A stretch of DNA of 64,000 nucleotides, taken from assembly GCA_029688995.1 (NCBI GenBank), contig JARULA010000001.1, positions 310,001 through 374,000 on the forward strand, read 5' to 3'. Position 1 is the first letter of the stretch; the number at the start of each line of letters is the position of its first letter. The DNA comes from Marinilabiliaceae bacterium ANBcel2 (GTDB taxonomy: Bacteria; Bacteroidota; Bacteroidia; Bacteroidales; Marinilabiliaceae). Under the pieces are notes generated by a model. It searched no databases and was not told the origin of the DNA. It saw only the letters and a list, made by a program, of their open reading frames with translations. Shown one piece after another: positions 27,233-37,192 of this stretch. Both the position numbers and the translations under genes were made by a program.

Positions 27233-28069
27233 CTATCTATATAAATAGATCCCATTCTCTTTAATTTCAACGATCCTTCTTTTATAAAGTGCTCCCAAAG
27301 ATTTTTTAAAATTCTTTTTACTTATACTTAAAATAGATTGTATCTCCTCGGGTGAACTTTTATCGTTTAATGGCAAAAAACCATCACTACTGTTGAGTTT
27401 TTCTAAAATAAGTTCAGAAATATAATCAATTTTTTCATAGCCGGGCTTTTCAAGCAAAAGATCAATTTTATCATCCTCTCTAATCTTATTTATATAACCG
27501 GGAAGTCTATCCCCAATTTTTAACTCCTTAAAAACCTGATTAAAATAGAGAATTCCCGAATGGCTGTTATTGATCACTGCTTTATAGCCCAATTCTGTTT
27601 TGCCGGCAATAATTAAATCAACCTTTTCACCAATACTATATGGGGGAGAAACATTATCAAGATATCTCGAGATCTTAGATGAAGCCACTATCCGTTTTGA
27701 CTCATCATCCAAATAGAGATAGACCAGATAAGATCTTCCTCTCTCCATCTTTTCTGCCTGTTCTCTAAAAGGAACCAACAAATCTTTCATCAATCCCCAA
27801 TCAAGGAAGGCACCAAACCTGCTTACAGCTATAACTTCTAAAAAAGCAAACTCTCCAGTTTGAGCATACGGTTTCTCGGTTGTTGCAACCAAACGATCTT
27901 CAGAGTCGAGATAAACAAAAACATCCACCTCCTCTCCCACAACCATCTCTTCGGTTACATATCTGTTTGGAAGCAGTATATCTCCCAAAGTATCCCCATC
28001 AAGAAATAATCCTACCGAAGTTTCACGTAATACCGATAGACTATTATTGCGACCAATCTCCACTGCCAT
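27233..28069 (-). CDS. CvfB-like S1 RNA-binding protein
   Basis: 278 residues. Two to three S1/OB-type units (SVGLFLDGD ... ILLPNRYV; EVIAVSRFGAFLDWGLMKDLLVPFREQ; GIL-type unit around 165-210) followed by a C-terminal winged helix (EEIQSILSISKKNFKKSLGALYKRRIVEI). This is the CvfB/YitL architecture; the Staphylococcus member binds RNA and affects virulence gene expression. A regulatory RNA-binding role is likely but targets are unknown. It lies 11 bp downstream of recA and is probably co-transcribed with it. Confidence 0.88.
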   Translation of the reverse strand: MAVEIGRNNSLSVLRETSVGLFLDGDTLGDILLPNRYVTEEMVVGEEVDVFVYLDSEDRLVATTEKPYAQTGEFAFLEVIAVSRFGAFLDWGLMKDLLVPFREQAEKMERGRSYLVYLYLDDESKRIVASSKISRYLDNVSPPYSIGEKVDLIIAGKTELGYKAVINNSHSGILYFNQVFKELKIGDRLPGYINKIREDDKIDLLLEKPGYEKIDYISELILEKLNSSDGFLPLNDKSSPEEIQSILSISKKNFKKSLGALYKRRIVEIKENGIYLYR

Positions 28070-28079
28070 AATACAACTC

Positions 28080-29123
28080 CTATTTTTCTTCGATAGCTGC
28101 CAAAATCTTATTTTCTATCTCTTCGGATAATTCAGGGTTATCAAGCAATAGATCCTTTACTGCTTCACGTCCCTGTCCAAGCTTAGTATCCCCATAGCTA
28201 AACCAACTTCCGCTCTTTTTAATAACTCCTTTATCAACTCCCAAATCAACAATCTCTCCTGCCCGGGATATTCCCTCTCCATACATTATATCAAACTCAG
28301 CTTTTCGAAAAGGAGAAGCAATTTTGTTTTTCACAACCTTAACTCTCGTGTGATTTCCAACAACCTCATCCCCATTTTTAATCTGCGATGCCCTTCTTAT
28401 ATCCATTCTTATAGAGCTGTAAAACTTAAGAGCATTTCCCCCCGTTGTAGTTTCAGGGTTACCAAACATAACACCAATTTTTTCTCGTAACTGGTTTATA
28501 AAAATACAGCAGGTATGTGTTTTACTAATGTTAGAAGTCAACTTACGCAATGCCTGCGACATTAATCGAGCCTGAAGTCCGACCCTACTATCACCCATCT
28601 CTCCTTCAATCTCAGCCTTGGGAGTTAATGCTGCAACAGAATCTATAACAACAAGATCAACTGCTGATGATCTAATAAGCTGATCGGCAATCTCTAACGC
28701 CTGCTCACCATTATCGGGTTGAGATATCAATAGTTCAGCAATATTAACACCCAGCTTTTCGGCATAAAAGCGATCAAAGGCATGTTCAGCATCAATTATT
28801 GCAGCAATACCACCCAGCTTTTGAGTTTCAGCAATAGCATGAATTGCCATTGTTGTTTTTCCGGATGATTCAGGGCCATATATCTCAACTACACGTCCTC
28901 TTGGATAACCTCCAACACCTAAAGCAATATCCAGAGTTACAGAGCCTGAAGGGATAACAGGAACATCTTCAACAACAGAATCTCCCATGCGCATTATAGC
29001 TCCCTTACCATAGGATTTGTCAATCTTATCCATTGTTAATTGCAAGGCTTTAAGTTTTTCCTGATTCACCTTCTGCTCTTTTTTGGTATTATCTTTCTTA
29101 ACGGTATCTTTACTATCTGCCAT
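28080..29123 (-). CDS. recA: Recombinase RecA
   Basis: 347 residues from the ATG at 29123; a TTG six bases upstream (29129) is less likely. Walker A GPESSGKT at 83-90, Walker B-type [12 protein letters not shown], and the DNA-binding loops [22 protein letters not shown] and [17 protein letters not shown] are all intact. It forms filaments on ssDNA for homologous recombination and stimulates LexA-type self-cleavage. Cytoplasmic. The N-terminal ~22 residues are a lysine/aspartate-rich extension. No LexA-like box was recognised in the short region upstream. Confidence 0.98.
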   Translation of the reverse strand: MADSKDTVKKDNTKKEQKVNQEKLKALQLTMDKIDKSYGKGAIMRMGDSVVEDVPVIPSGSVTLDIALGVGGYPRGRVVEIYGPESSGKTTMAIHAIAETQKLGGIAAIIDAEHAFDRFYAEKLGVNIAELLISQPDNGEQALEIADQLIRSSAVDLVVIDSVAALTPKAEIEGEMGDSRVGLQARLMSQALRKLTSNISKTHTCCIFINQLREKIGVMFGNPETTTGGNALKFYSSIRMDIRRASQIKNGDEVVGNHTRVKVVKNKIASPFRKAEFDIMYGEGISRAGEIVDLGVDKGVIKKSGSWFSYGDTKLGQGREAVKDLLLDNPELSEEIENKILAAIEEK

Positions 29124-29213
29124 ATTCAAATTATAATTTTTATTATTAAATAGACTACTGCTTATTTATATATTTAGCAAACAAAATTAAGAGGAAATTT
29201 TGAAAATTGCATC

Positions 29214-29672
29214 TTATATAATCTCCTTTATCTGCTCAGCATGATTTTTAGTCTTAACATTACTTATAACAGATGATATAACACCATCTTCATCAATTAA
29301 AAAGGTAGTTCTAAAAACACCCTCTTTAATTTTACCAAACACCTTTTTCTCACCCCATACACCATATTGTTTTATTATTTCTCTGTCTGTATCAGCAATT
29401 AAAGAAAAATCCAGATTATGCTTATCAGAAAATTTTTTATGCGATTCTATTGAATCCGGACTAACACCAATTATTACAAAGCCACTTACTTTTAAAGATT
29501 CATAATTTTCATTTAAATTACATGCTTCAGCAGTACAACCCGGAGTATTATCTTTTGGATAGAAATATAATATAACCTTGTTACCTTTAAGCTCACTTAA
29601 TATAATTTTTTCACCATTTTGATCAATTCCCTCAAAAAGAGGAGCATTCATTCCTTCTTTTAAATGTGTCAT
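29214..29672 (-). CDS. bcp: Thiol peroxidase Bcp (peroxiredoxin Q type)
   Basis: 152 residues from the ATG at 29672 (a TTG at 29678 is possible). Peroxidatic Cys46 and resolving Cys51 lie in YFYPKDNTPGCTAEAC, the classic Bcp pattern with CX4C spacing. It reduces hydrogen peroxide and alkyl hydroperoxides using thioredoxin. It is the first gene of the minus-strand group leading into recA, 84 bp away. Its divergent neighbour is the TPR/SPOR gene. Confidence 0.94.
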   Translation of the reverse strand: MTHLKEGMNAPLFEGIDQNGEKIILSELKGNKVILYFYPKDNTPGCTAEACNLNENYESLKVSGFVIIGVSPDSIESHKKFSDKHNLDFSLIADTDREIIKQYGVWGEKKVFGKIKEGVFRTTFLIDEDGVISSVISNVKTKNHAEQIKEII

Positions 29673-29984
29673 AAACAAAAATTGATTTTAAATATAATCT
29701 TACAATTTAATAATTGATAAATATATAAACAAATAACTATTAGTTTAGATTAAAACTAAAAGCTCAAACAATATCGATATTTCATCTCCTTTGATTAAAT
29801 TTGATGCATAAAAATTGAGTCAAAAAAAAACAGTAAAAACAAGTGCCATAACATAATGCTAAAACTTTTATTCTATTGCTTAAATGGTAAATCTGTTAAC
29901 AACAGAATTTATACGGGAAACACCATAAGATATGATAACTCAAACCGGGTTCTCTTTAATTATGGTATAGCAGGTGATATACTC
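29673..29984. other. Divergent intergenic region with candidate promoter
   Basis: About 310 bp between bcp and the TPR/PD40/SPOR gene if the latter starts at 29985. TAAATTTG at 29796-29803 (plus strand) matches the -7 consensus. An open frame continues upstream of 29985 to an ATG at 29856, but that segment has no signal-peptide character. No RNA structure was recognised. Confidence 0.45.
29796..29803 (+). promoter_or_regulatory. -7 promoter box for the TPR/PD40/SPOR gene
   Basis: TAAATTTG fits TAnnTTTG. No convincing TTTG is seen about 20 bp upstream. Confidence 0.4.
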
Positions 29985-32510
29985 ATGAGAATATCCATAA
30001 TTGTCATTGCCATTTTTTTATCTCTCCCTTTAAATGGGCAAAACAGTGACTACTCAATAGATGATGCAAAAGAGAAGTTAGAGGAGCAGCAGTACCAAAA
30101 AGCTGCAAACATTTTACGTTCCCTTTTAGATCGAAACGACAGGAATCATCAATACAACTACTACTATGGGATCACACTTTACCATTTAAGAGAAAAATTA
30201 GATGAAGCTTCAAGAAGGCTGAGATTTGCATCAAACAGAGCTCCCGCAAATGATCTATATTTTTATTTGGGGAAAATATATCAAAGATCTTTTGAAACAG
30301 AGCTAGCTGTAGAAAACTTTAAAAAATTTTTAGATAACGAAAGAGGAAGCAGTGATAAAACAGAGATAGCCGAAAGAGCAATAGAAGATTGTATCTCGGC
30401 CGAAGGACTTATAAATAAATATTTTGATTTAAAAGTTATAAGTAAAGATACGATTTCAAGAGATGAGCTGTTAAAACATTATGATATATCTGAAGATGCC
30501 GGCACTTTAATGAAAGCTAAAGATTTTTTTACCGGAGGGGTAAATCCCGAACAGATAGTGTTTAGAACTGAGAGGGGTGATGAGGTCTTTTTTCCGGTAA
30601 GAGGAAGCGATAAAAGTTATGATTTATACAAAATAGTTAAACTACTCGATTCCTGGGGCGAAGCTCAACCTCTGGGAGAACCTCTTAATTCGGAGCACAA
30701 CGAAATGCACCCATTTCTATTAATCGATGGCACAACTCTCTATTTTAGCTCCGACCGTCCGGGAGGTATGGGTGGAATGGATATATATCAATCATTTTAT
30801 AATCCCGATTCAGGAACATTCTCAGAACCTGCAAATCTGGGACCTCCATTTAATTCGCCTGATGATGATTTTTTGTTAACTCCCGACATATATGAGGGGA
30901 AGGCTATGTTTGCTACCACGAGAGGAGTGCCTGAAGGAAAAATTGTACTTGTAGAAATAGTATGGGATGAAACTGTGATTCGGAATTACACCGAAGATAT
31001 CAATCAAATAAAAGAGTTATCTCAACTTCCAATTCAAAAAGATGCTGTTCCAAGAGCCAGCACAACTTTACATGCAGCACAAGACAAAAGAGAAGATGAG
31101 CCTGAAACCGAGATCTATTTCAATATAAATGACACAATTATATATACCCGTTATGACCATTTTTTAAGCAGCGAGGCACTAAGGGCTTACAAAAAAGGTG
31201 AAGAGAGCAAGCAAAAGAGAGATAGTCTTCAGGAGTTAATGAATAAAAAGAGAAGGAACTATGCTCAAAGCTACAACCAGGAAGAACTACAAAACATTAT
31301 CAATAAAATTGTAGAGTTGGAGAGCTTAACATATACAATTGATGATAAAATAAAAGACCATTTTTTTAATGCTCGTCGCATAGAGATACAACATATCGAA
31401 GAGTTAAAGTCGAAAGGTGGATACACTCCGCATGCAGAAAAAAATAATCGGCAACCATTAAGCAGAGATGAACTTACTCCAACACAAAAGTTGTTAAATG
31501 AATTAAACAAAGGAGAGCTCACTTTCTATTCGGATGATGAGTTTAAAAGAAGAAAAGAGAGGCTGGGTGAAATGTACAATACACTTTTTGCTCCGCATAA
31601 AGTGAAAGAGTTGCAGCGACTCGACTCTTTATATGTATGGGCAGGAATTCTCTCTTTAGAGTCGGCAAGACTACTTGAGAGAACAGGAGATGTCGAGATA
31701 AGACAGCCAAGCTTAAGAGAGAGATTGCAAAATGATATATCATATCAGGAAGAGTATGATCAAAATGTTCGTGAAAAAGTTCAAAGATCAGAAAGATTCA
31801 AAAGAGCTTCACTTGATCTTTATGAGCAAGCCTTAAATGAGAGGTATTCTATATACTACTCAAAAGCAATGGATATTGGAGCAACATCTCATCAAGCAGG
31901 AAGTGAAGATATGGTGAATCAAGCCAGAAGTAATTTTCAAAGAGCCGAAAGCGAAATAAACAGAATCCAGGGGAATAATCTTGAGAGATTAGAAAATTTA
32001 CTGGGCCTAAAAAGAAATAGTGTAGACAAACTTGAAACCTCTTTAAATATACAAGCAGCAGGCACAAGCAATATAGGAAGTAGTGAAGAAAATAAAAGAG
32101 CCTCGTCACGCTTTTTAAACTCAAATGAGTTGCAGCGCTCTTATCCTGCTATTCACAAACAGGGAGAATTAAACAGCGATAAGATAAATAGTGAAGAATC
32201 AACAGAAAAAATAGCTGATAGTGAAAAGCTCTCAATAGAAGAGACCATAAATAAGCCTGTTTATAAGATACAAATTGGAGCTTTTAGAAACAAACCAGAT
32301 CAATCTGCTTTAGATAAAATACCAAAAACTATCTCCATCAAAACAGAAGGGTCTGATATTGTAAGATATTACAGCGGATCATGGAGCAGATACAAAGAAG
32401 CAGAAAAACATATAAACGAAATTGAAGATGCTGGGTTTACTGGTGCATATATAGTAGCTTTTTTAAATGGAGAGATAATTTCAACACAAAAAGCAAAGGA
32501 ACTCGAATAA
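29985..32510 (+). CDS. Envelope protein with TPR-like repeats, PD40 propeller segment, coiled coil and C-terminal SPOR domain
   Basis: 841 residues from the ATG at 29985, chosen because it opens a clear signal peptide (MRISIIVIAIFLSLPLNGQN); the frame extends upstream to 29856 without such a signal. TPR-like repeats (~25-150: AKEKLEEQQYQKAANILRSLL, YYYGITLYHL), a PD40/WD40-like segment (~190-310: MHPFLLIDGTTLYFSSDRPGGMGGMDIY), long charged helical regions, and a C-terminal SPOR domain (~770-841: VYKIQIGAFRNKPDQSAL ... GFTGAYIVAFLNGEI). TPR plus PD40 resembles PorE-type proteins of the T9SS/gliding machinery, but the OmpA domain is replaced by SPOR. It probably binds peptidoglycan in the periplasm. 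Domains are seen; a link to T9SS is inference. Confidence 0.78.
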   Translation: MRISIIVIAIFLSLPLNGQNSDYSIDDAKEKLEEQQYQKAANILRSLLDRNDRNHQYNYYYGITLYHLREKLDEASRRLRFASNRAPANDLYFYLGKIYQRSFETELAVENFKKFLDNERGSSDKTEIAERAIEDCISAEGLINKYFDLKVISKDTISRDELLKHYDISEDAGTLMKAKDFFTGGVNPEQIVFRTERGDEVFFPVRGSDKSYDLYKIVKLLDSWGEAQPLGEPLNSEHNEMHPFLLIDGTTLYFSSDRPGGMGGMDIYQSFYNPDSGTFSEPANLGPPFNSPDDDFLLTPDIYEGKAMFATTRGVPEGKIVLVEIVWDETVIRNYTEDINQIKELSQLPIQKDAVPRASTTLHAAQDKREDEPETEIYFNINDTIIYTRYDHFLSSEALRAYKKGEESKQKRDSLQELMNKKRRNYAQSYNQEELQNIINKIVELESLTYTIDDKIKDHFFNARRIEIQHIEELKSKGGYTPHAEKNNRQPLSRDELTPTQKLLNELNKGELTFYSDDEFKRRKERLGEMYNTLFAPHKVKELQRLDSLYVWAGILSLESARLLERTGDVEIRQPSLRERLQNDISYQEEYDQNVREKVQRSERFKRASLDLYEQALNERYSIYYSKAMDIGATSHQAGSEDMVNQARSNFQRAESEINRIQGNNLERLENLLGLKRNSVDKLETSLNIQAAGTSNIGSSEENKRASSRFLNSNELQRSYPAIHKQGELNSDKINSEESTEKIADSEKLSIEETINKPVYKIQIGAFRNKPDQSALDKIPKTISIKTEGSDIVRYYSGSWSRYKEAEKHINEIEDAGFTGAYIVAFLNGEIISTQKAKELE

Positions 32511-32540
32511 TTTTCTTAATTTGAAACAAATTTTAATCAT

Positions 32541-32816
32541 ATGGTACCATTAGATAAGCCCAGCGAACAAGATAATTTTGGGAACCGGGAAAGTGAAGAG
32601 AGAGTTTTAATTTTACACAACGATAACATTAACACATTTGATCATGTTATCGATGTGCTGGTTAATACATGCAGTCATGATGAACTACAGGCAGAACAGT
32701 GTGCTCTTATAACACATACTAAAGGATACTGTGAAGTTAAAAGAGGCCTATTCATCCAACTCGAAGAGCTTCAAAACAGACTTACAAATAAAAATTTGTA
32801 TGTAACTATAGAATAA
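32541..32816 (+). CDS. clpS: ATP-dependent Clp protease adaptor ClpS
   Basis: 91 residues. The core RVLILHNDNINTFDHVIDVLV, then QAEQCALITHTKGYCEVKRG and a final LYVTIE, matches ClpS, which delivers N-degron substrates to ClpAP (or ClpC). The N-terminal ~18 residues are polar and disordered as usual. It lies 30 bp after the SPOR gene and 3 bp before nfeD. Confidence 0.92.
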   Translation: MVPLDKPSEQDNFGNRESEERVLILHNDNINTFDHVIDVLVNTCSHDELQAEQCALITHTKGYCEVKRGLFIQLEELQNRLTNKNLYVTIE

Positions 32817-32819
32817 ATT

Positions 32820-33284
32820 ATGACAGTTATTGCTCTATTAATTCTTGCAGGAATAATCTTATTAATCCTGGAATTTTTTGTGTTCCCCGGAATTACTGTA
32901 TCGGGGGCAGCAGGGGTTATTATGATAGGTAGCGGAATTTGGATAGCATACAGTGGATATGGAACATCAACAGGAAATAGTGTTTTAATAAGTTCTATAG
33001 TTGCTCTTATAGTTGTTTTTATAATATCGCTACGAAGTAAAACGTGGAAAAAGCTGATGTTAAACACAGAGTTAACAGGGAATTTTGAATCTGTAACTGA
33101 AGGTACAATATCACCGGGTGATAGAGGAATTACAGTAACAAGACTTAACCCAACAGGCAAAGCAATAATAAATGATGAAGAGGTTGAGGCGCGTTGCCCC
33201 GGTGAATTTTTAGATCCACAAACAGAGATTGAAGCAGTTAAAGTCTTTAAAACATATATAATTGTTAAACCAGTAATAAACTAA
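32820..33284 (+). CDS. Short NfeD-family membrane protein
   Basis: 154 residues. Membrane helices occupy residues ~1-75 (LLILAGIILLILEFFVFPGITVSGAAGVIMIGSGI; SVLISSIVALIVVFIISL), followed by an NfeD OB-fold (~90-150: GTISPGDRGITVTRLNPTGKAIINDEEVEARCPGEFLDP). It lacks the ClpP-like protease domain of long NfeD proteins. Short NfeD proteins work with flotillin-like partners in membrane microdomains, and floA starts only 6 bp downstream. The pairing supports the call; the biochemical role is not settled. Confidence 0.9.
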   Translation: MTVIALLILAGIILLILEFFVFPGITVSGAAGVIMIGSGIWIAYSGYGTSTGNSVLISSIVALIVVFIISLRSKTWKKLMLNTELTGNFESVTEGTISPGDRGITVTRLNPTGKAIINDEEVEARCPGEFLDPQTEIEAVKVFKTYIIVKPVIN

Positions 33285-33290
33285 AATTTT

Positions 33291-34313
33291 ATGGAACACA
33301 TTGGAACCCTGGGACTGATAGGAATAATAATTGTTTTCTTTTTTCTGTTCCTTTACTATGTACCAATAATTTTATGGTTCTCAGCAATGGTTACAGGTGT
33401 AAGAATATCCCTGTTACAGTTAATGCTGATGCGCATAAGAAAAGTCCCCCCTCCTGTAATTGTAAGAGCAATGATAGAGGCTCATAAAGCAGGATTACCA
33501 GATGTTAAAAGAGATGAGCTTGAAGCTCACTATTTAGCCGGCGGACATGTTGAAAAAGTTGTTCACGCATTAGTTTCAGCATCAAAGGCAAATATTGATC
33601 TGTCCTTTCAAATGGCAACAGCTATTGATCTTGCAGGAAGAGATGTTTTTGAAGCAGTGCAAATGTCGGTTAACCCTAAGGTAATTGACACCCCTCCTGT
33701 TGCAGCTGTTGCAAAAGATGGGATTCAACTTATTACAAAGGCAAGAGTTACTGTACGAGCAAATATAAAGCAGTTAGTAGGTGGTGCAGGTGAAGATACC
33801 ATACTTGCAAGAGTTGGAGAAGGAATAGTATCATCAATAGGTTCTTCAAGCTCTCACAAGGCAGTTCTTGAAAATCCCGATTCAATATCAAAAGTAGTAT
33901 TAAGTAAAGGATTAGATGCAGGTACTGCATTTGAAATATTATCAATTGATATAGCTGATATTGATATAGGTAAAAATATAGGAGCTGAGCTTCAGATTGA
34001 CCAGGCCGATGCAGATAAAAATATAGCACAGGCAAAAGCTGAAGAGCGAAGAGCTATGGCTGTTGCCGAAGAACAAGAGATGAAAGCAAAAGCCGGAAGA
34101 GCCAGAGCAAATGTTATACAAGCTGAAGCTGAAGTACCTAAAGCTATTGCTGAAGCATTCCGCAACGGAAACCTGGGCGTTATGGACTATGTGAAATATA
34201 AAAATGTAGAAGCTGACACAGCTATGCGTGACTCTATTTCAAAGCCATCACAATCATCCACTACTACTCCTCCACTAAATAAAAAAGATGGAAAGGATGA
34301 TAAAAAGAAATAG
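33291..34313 (+). CDS. floA: Flotillin-like protein FloA
   Basis: 340 residues, the usual FloA (UPF0365/YqfA) length. An N-terminal membrane hairpin ([24 protein letters not shown]) precedes an SPFH domain ([35 protein letters not shown]) and an Ala/Glu-rich coiled coil ([31 protein letters not shown]). FloA organises functional membrane microdomains. It follows the short nfeD by 6 bp, the conserved partner arrangement, and ends before a strong terminator. Confidence 0.94.
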   Translation: MEHIGTLGLIGIIIVFFFLFLYYVPIILWFSAMVTGVRISLLQLMLMRIRKVPPPVIVRAMIEAHKAGLPDVKRDELEAHYLAGGHVEKVVHALVSASKANIDLSFQMATAIDLAGRDVFEAVQMSVNPKVIDTPPVAAVAKDGIQLITKARVTVRANIKQLVGGAGEDTILARVGEGIVSSIGSSSSHKAVLENPDSISKVVLSKGLDAGTAFEILSIDIADIDIGKNIGAELQIDQADADKNIAQAKAEERRAMAVAEEQEMKAKAGRARANVIQAEAEVPKAIAEAFRNGNLGVMDYVKYKNVEADTAMRDSISKPSQSSTTTPPLNKKDGKDDKKK

Positions 34314-34343
34314 ATTTTAATCTATAATCATAGAAAATAGATC

Positions 34344-34378
34344 AGAGCGAAAGATTGTTATAATCTTTCGCTCTATTT
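34344..34378. terminator. Bidirectional terminator between floA and the DUF389 gene
   Basis: AGAGCGAAAGATT pairs with AATCTTTCGCTCT around a short TATA-type loop, with a T-run on the plus side (CTATTTTA). It closes floA and also lies at the very end of the long minus-strand gene run. Confidence 0.85.
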
Positions 34379-36232
34379 TAAAATCGCAGTTACAATCTCT
34401 ATCGAGATCTCCTCATTATCTATTCTCTCTTCAATCACAGACTTTAAATTATTTAATTTATAATCATCTACATACTCGTGAGAAACTAATCTTATAGATA
34501 TCTCAACAGGTGAAACCTTATAAACATTAACATCCCTTACTATTCCATATTCTGTTTCGAAACCTTCTAGCTTACTAACAATATTATGCTGATAAACCAT
34601 CTGTTTAAACCCAAAAACAAGAGGAATACATAAAAGAACAACCAACAAAAGGGAAGATACCATTCCTTTATTTAAGAAACTTAACGGACTAAAACCAAGG
34701 AGCATAAAAGTAATTGAAGCTGCAAGTACCATCCCGGCCAAATTAGTTGCAAATAACAGGGCAGCGCCTGAAAAAACCGACCAGTCGGCCCACCCAATTC
34801 CAATTCCTGTAACTGCCAAAGGAGGAACAAGAGCTACGGCAATAGCAACCCCGGCAAGTGTTTTAGCAACCTCTTCACGCGCATGGGCATAAGCACCTGC
34901 AATACCTGACACAATAGCAATACCCAAATCAATGATATTGGGACGAGTTCTTGCTACAATCTCATGACCGGCTATATTTATAGGAGTTAACAAAGTAATT
35001 AAAACTGCAAACAAAAGAGAAACTGCCAATCCTGCAAAAATAGTTTTAACACTATTTGTTAACAACATCTTATCTTGTCGCAATGCTCCCATACTCAAAG
35101 AGATAATAGGAGACATTAATGGGGCAAGTATCATTGCACCAATAACAACAGGTGTAGAATCAGAGAAGAGTCCGAATGTCGCCAAAATAGTTGACAAAGC
35201 CATTAAAACAAGATATGAACCTTTTAATACTGCATTACCACGCAATATCTCAAAAAGATCTTTAAACTCTTCATATGAAGCATATCTTATTAATGGAAGC
35301 TTTCTATTGGCAAGAGCATCAGCTGCATCACCAAACGGCAAAGCATTAACCTTAAAAACCTCTTCATTATTTGCACTATTTTTAGATAATTGCAGATTAG
35401 AACCGGGAAAAACATCAACAACCTTCTCCTCTACCTTAAAATCCAGTTTTTCGGCCTTACGGCTCTCTGTATCGATTACATAATCCCGCTCCCCTTCAGG
35501 AAAAGTAATAACCATTGAAGAGCTTTTAAAATGAGCAGCAAAAGGAGGGAATTTATTTTTAATAAAAACTGAACGCAAAGAGAAGCTTAAAAGTTCAAAA
35601 ATACTTCTCGGACTAACAAAAAAGGTGTGAAAAAGCTTATCATCAACAGATGTATTATCCATTAATAACCGTGTTAAAAATGAGCTTCTGCGATGCTCAG
35701 AACAGATAATTCCAGAGACTGCTGTTTTAAGCTTCTTCTCTTCACTTATATATACATCAGCTTTAAAAGGTTTATAACTGAAAAAAGTTTTTACTCTTTT
35801 AAAAAATCGATTTAACACCCCTTTCACCCTCTGGTAATTATCTCCGGTAAGCTCAAATGTTTGACCGGTAATAACACTCTTAAAAACAGGCTCTCCATTA
35901 CAATATAGCATATCAACTTTTACAGAGCCGGCAGTCTCTTTTAAAAAAGAGACTGCTTTTTGAAAATTTCGATCAACTCCCATACCCATTGCAAAAGTTG
36001 ATTGGGGATGTGGCAAAAAAGCAAATTTAAGGTCACGATTTATAATGGAGGGTAACAAAGATTTCAACTGCTCATCCGAAATATAAAGTAACACTTTCTC
36101 TCCACCTGCTAAAGATTGTATCTTCTCGGGTGAAAAAACATCTGAACTGGAAATTAACTCCTCAATCAGCGAGAGCTGGGAATTTTCAACTTCATCTTTA
36201 AATTCTGCATCATAAAAAAACCGAAATTTCAT
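34373..36232 (-). CDS. TIGR00341/DUF389 membrane protein with large N-terminal domain resembling a lipid-kinase fold
   Basis: 619 residues from the ATG at 36232. An in-frame codon at 36262 would overlap the preceding gene and is less likely. The C-terminal half is the DUF389 hydrophobic domain: LATFGLFSDSTPVVIGAMILAPLMSPI and several further helices (residues ~330-560). The first ~290 residues are soluble. Pieces such as FAFLPHPQSTFAMGMGVDRNFQKAV and MLYCNGEPVFKSV are laid out like the diacylglycerol-kinase catalytic fold, but the GGDGT motif is absent. That resemblance is by eye. Function unknown; the neighbouring patatin-like lipase (20 bp upstream) makes a membrane-lipid role conceivable. 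Confidence 0.8.
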   Translation of the reverse strand: MKFRFFYDAEFKDEVENSQLSLIEELISSSDVFSPEKIQSLAGGEKVLLYISDEQLKSLLPSIINRDLKFAFLPHPQSTFAMGMGVDRNFQKAVSFLKETAGSVKVDMLYCNGEPVFKSVITGQTFELTGDNYQRVKGVLNRFFKRVKTFFSYKPFKADVYISEEKKLKTAVSGIICSEHRRSSFLTRLLMDNTSVDDKLFHTFFVSPRSIFELLSFSLRSVFIKNKFPPFAAHFKSSSMVITFPEGERDYVIDTESRKAEKLDFKVEEKVVDVFPGSNLQLSKNSANNEEVFKVNALPFGDAADALANRKLPLIRYASYEEFKDLFEILRGNAVLKGSYLVLMALSTILATFGLFSDSTPVVIGAMILAPLMSPIISLSMGALRQDKMLLTNSVKTIFAGLAVSLLFAVLITLLTPINIAGHEIVARTRPNIIDLGIAIVSGIAGAYAHAREEVAKTLAGVAIAVALVPPLAVTGIGIGWADWSVFSGAALLFATNLAGMVLAASITFMLLGFSPLSFLNKGMVSSLLLVVLLCIPLVFGFKQMVYQHNIVSKLEGFETEYGIVRDVNVYKVSPVEISIRLVSHEYVDDYKLNNLKSVIEERIDNEEISIEIVTAILK

Positions 36233-36251
36233 ATTTAATAATTTAAAAAAA

Positions 36252-37145
36252 TTAAATATCAACTGAATGAATAAATGCTTGAATAGCTTCTTCAGCAGAA
36301 TCTTCTCCCAGCTTAATCAATTGATCAGCTTTATGAAAATCAAATGTATTGGCCGCTTTATAAGGAATATTTATTAAGATATCGGGTTTATGTTTATCTA
36401 TATTCAAATTGGCAATACGGTGAATCATGGCAGATGAAGTAGAGCTTAATAGAGATATATAACCAGGACTCTTCTTTTCACCCGATGCTATAAGTCGGGT
36501 TATACTTTTTAAAAACCCATTCTCGGCAATGCTATGAGAAAAGAATTGACTTTGAGCAGACTCCTCTTTCTCACTATAAGAATCATCGGGAGCATATAAA
36601 TTAACAACAACCAAGAGATCATCTGCAAGACGCACCGCATGCTCAACAGGTATAGGATTTAAAATTCCTCCATCAACCAAAACTGTCTGCTTATAGTAAA
36701 CAGGAGTAAATACAGCCGGAAGAGCTATTGAAGCACGAATAGCTTCATAAATACTCCCTTCGTTAAATATTACGGGTTTTTTATTAATTATATCTGTAGC
36801 AACTACTACAAATGGTATTGGAATATCTTCTATGTTAACATCAGGGAAAAAGGGTCTCATCTTCTCAAAAACTCGCTCTCCCTTTAATAGTCCGTTTGAA
36901 GAGATTGTAAAATCCATTAAATCCCACACCAACTTACGATTAAGAGTCTTTACCCATTCACTGTAATCCTGAAGTTTTCCCATGACGTATAACCCGCCAA
37001 TCAAAGATCCAATAGAAGATCCTGCTACCGAAGAGATGTTAAAGCCATACTCCTGCAATTTATTAATTGCTCCTATCTGGGCCAAACCACGTGAGCCTCC
37101 GCTTGATAGCACTAAAGTTACAGGACGGTTTTTAAAAAGCTCCAT
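36252..37145 (-). CDS. Patatin-like phospholipase
   Basis: 297 residues. Glycine-rich oxyanion loop SSGGSRGLAQIG (14-25), nucleophile motif GSSIG at 42-46 with Ser44, and the catalytic-dyad Asp158 in LVDGGILNP. All catalytic residues are present, so it should hydrolyse acyl esters of lipids. No signal peptide, so cytoplasmic or inner-membrane-associated, as in RssA-like proteins. It is 47 bp downstream of the VOC gene and just upstream of the DUF389 gene. Substrate unknown. Confidence 0.9.
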   Translation of the reverse strand: MELFKNRPVTLVLSSGGSRGLAQIGAINKLQEYGFNISSVAGSSIGSLIGGLYVMGKLQDYSEWVKTLNRKLVWDLMDFTISSNGLLKGERVFEKMRPFFPDVNIEDIPIPFVVVATDIINKKPVIFNEGSIYEAIRASIALPAVFTPVYYKQTVLVDGGILNPIPVEHAVRLADDLLVVVNLYAPDDSYSEKEESAQSQFFSHSIAENGFLKSITRLIASGEKKSPGYISLLSSTSSAMIHRIANLNIDKHKPDILINIPYKAANTFDFHKADQLIKLGEDSAEEAIQAFIHSVDI

Positions 37146-37192
37146 CAGCTCCTCCTTTATAATTAAACTTCTATTTTAATTAACCTTGTATA

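Noticed and set aside
29856-29984. N-terminal extension of the TPR/PD40/SPOR protein
   Set aside because: The upstream segment lacks signal-peptide character, while the internal ATG at 29985 opens a clear one.
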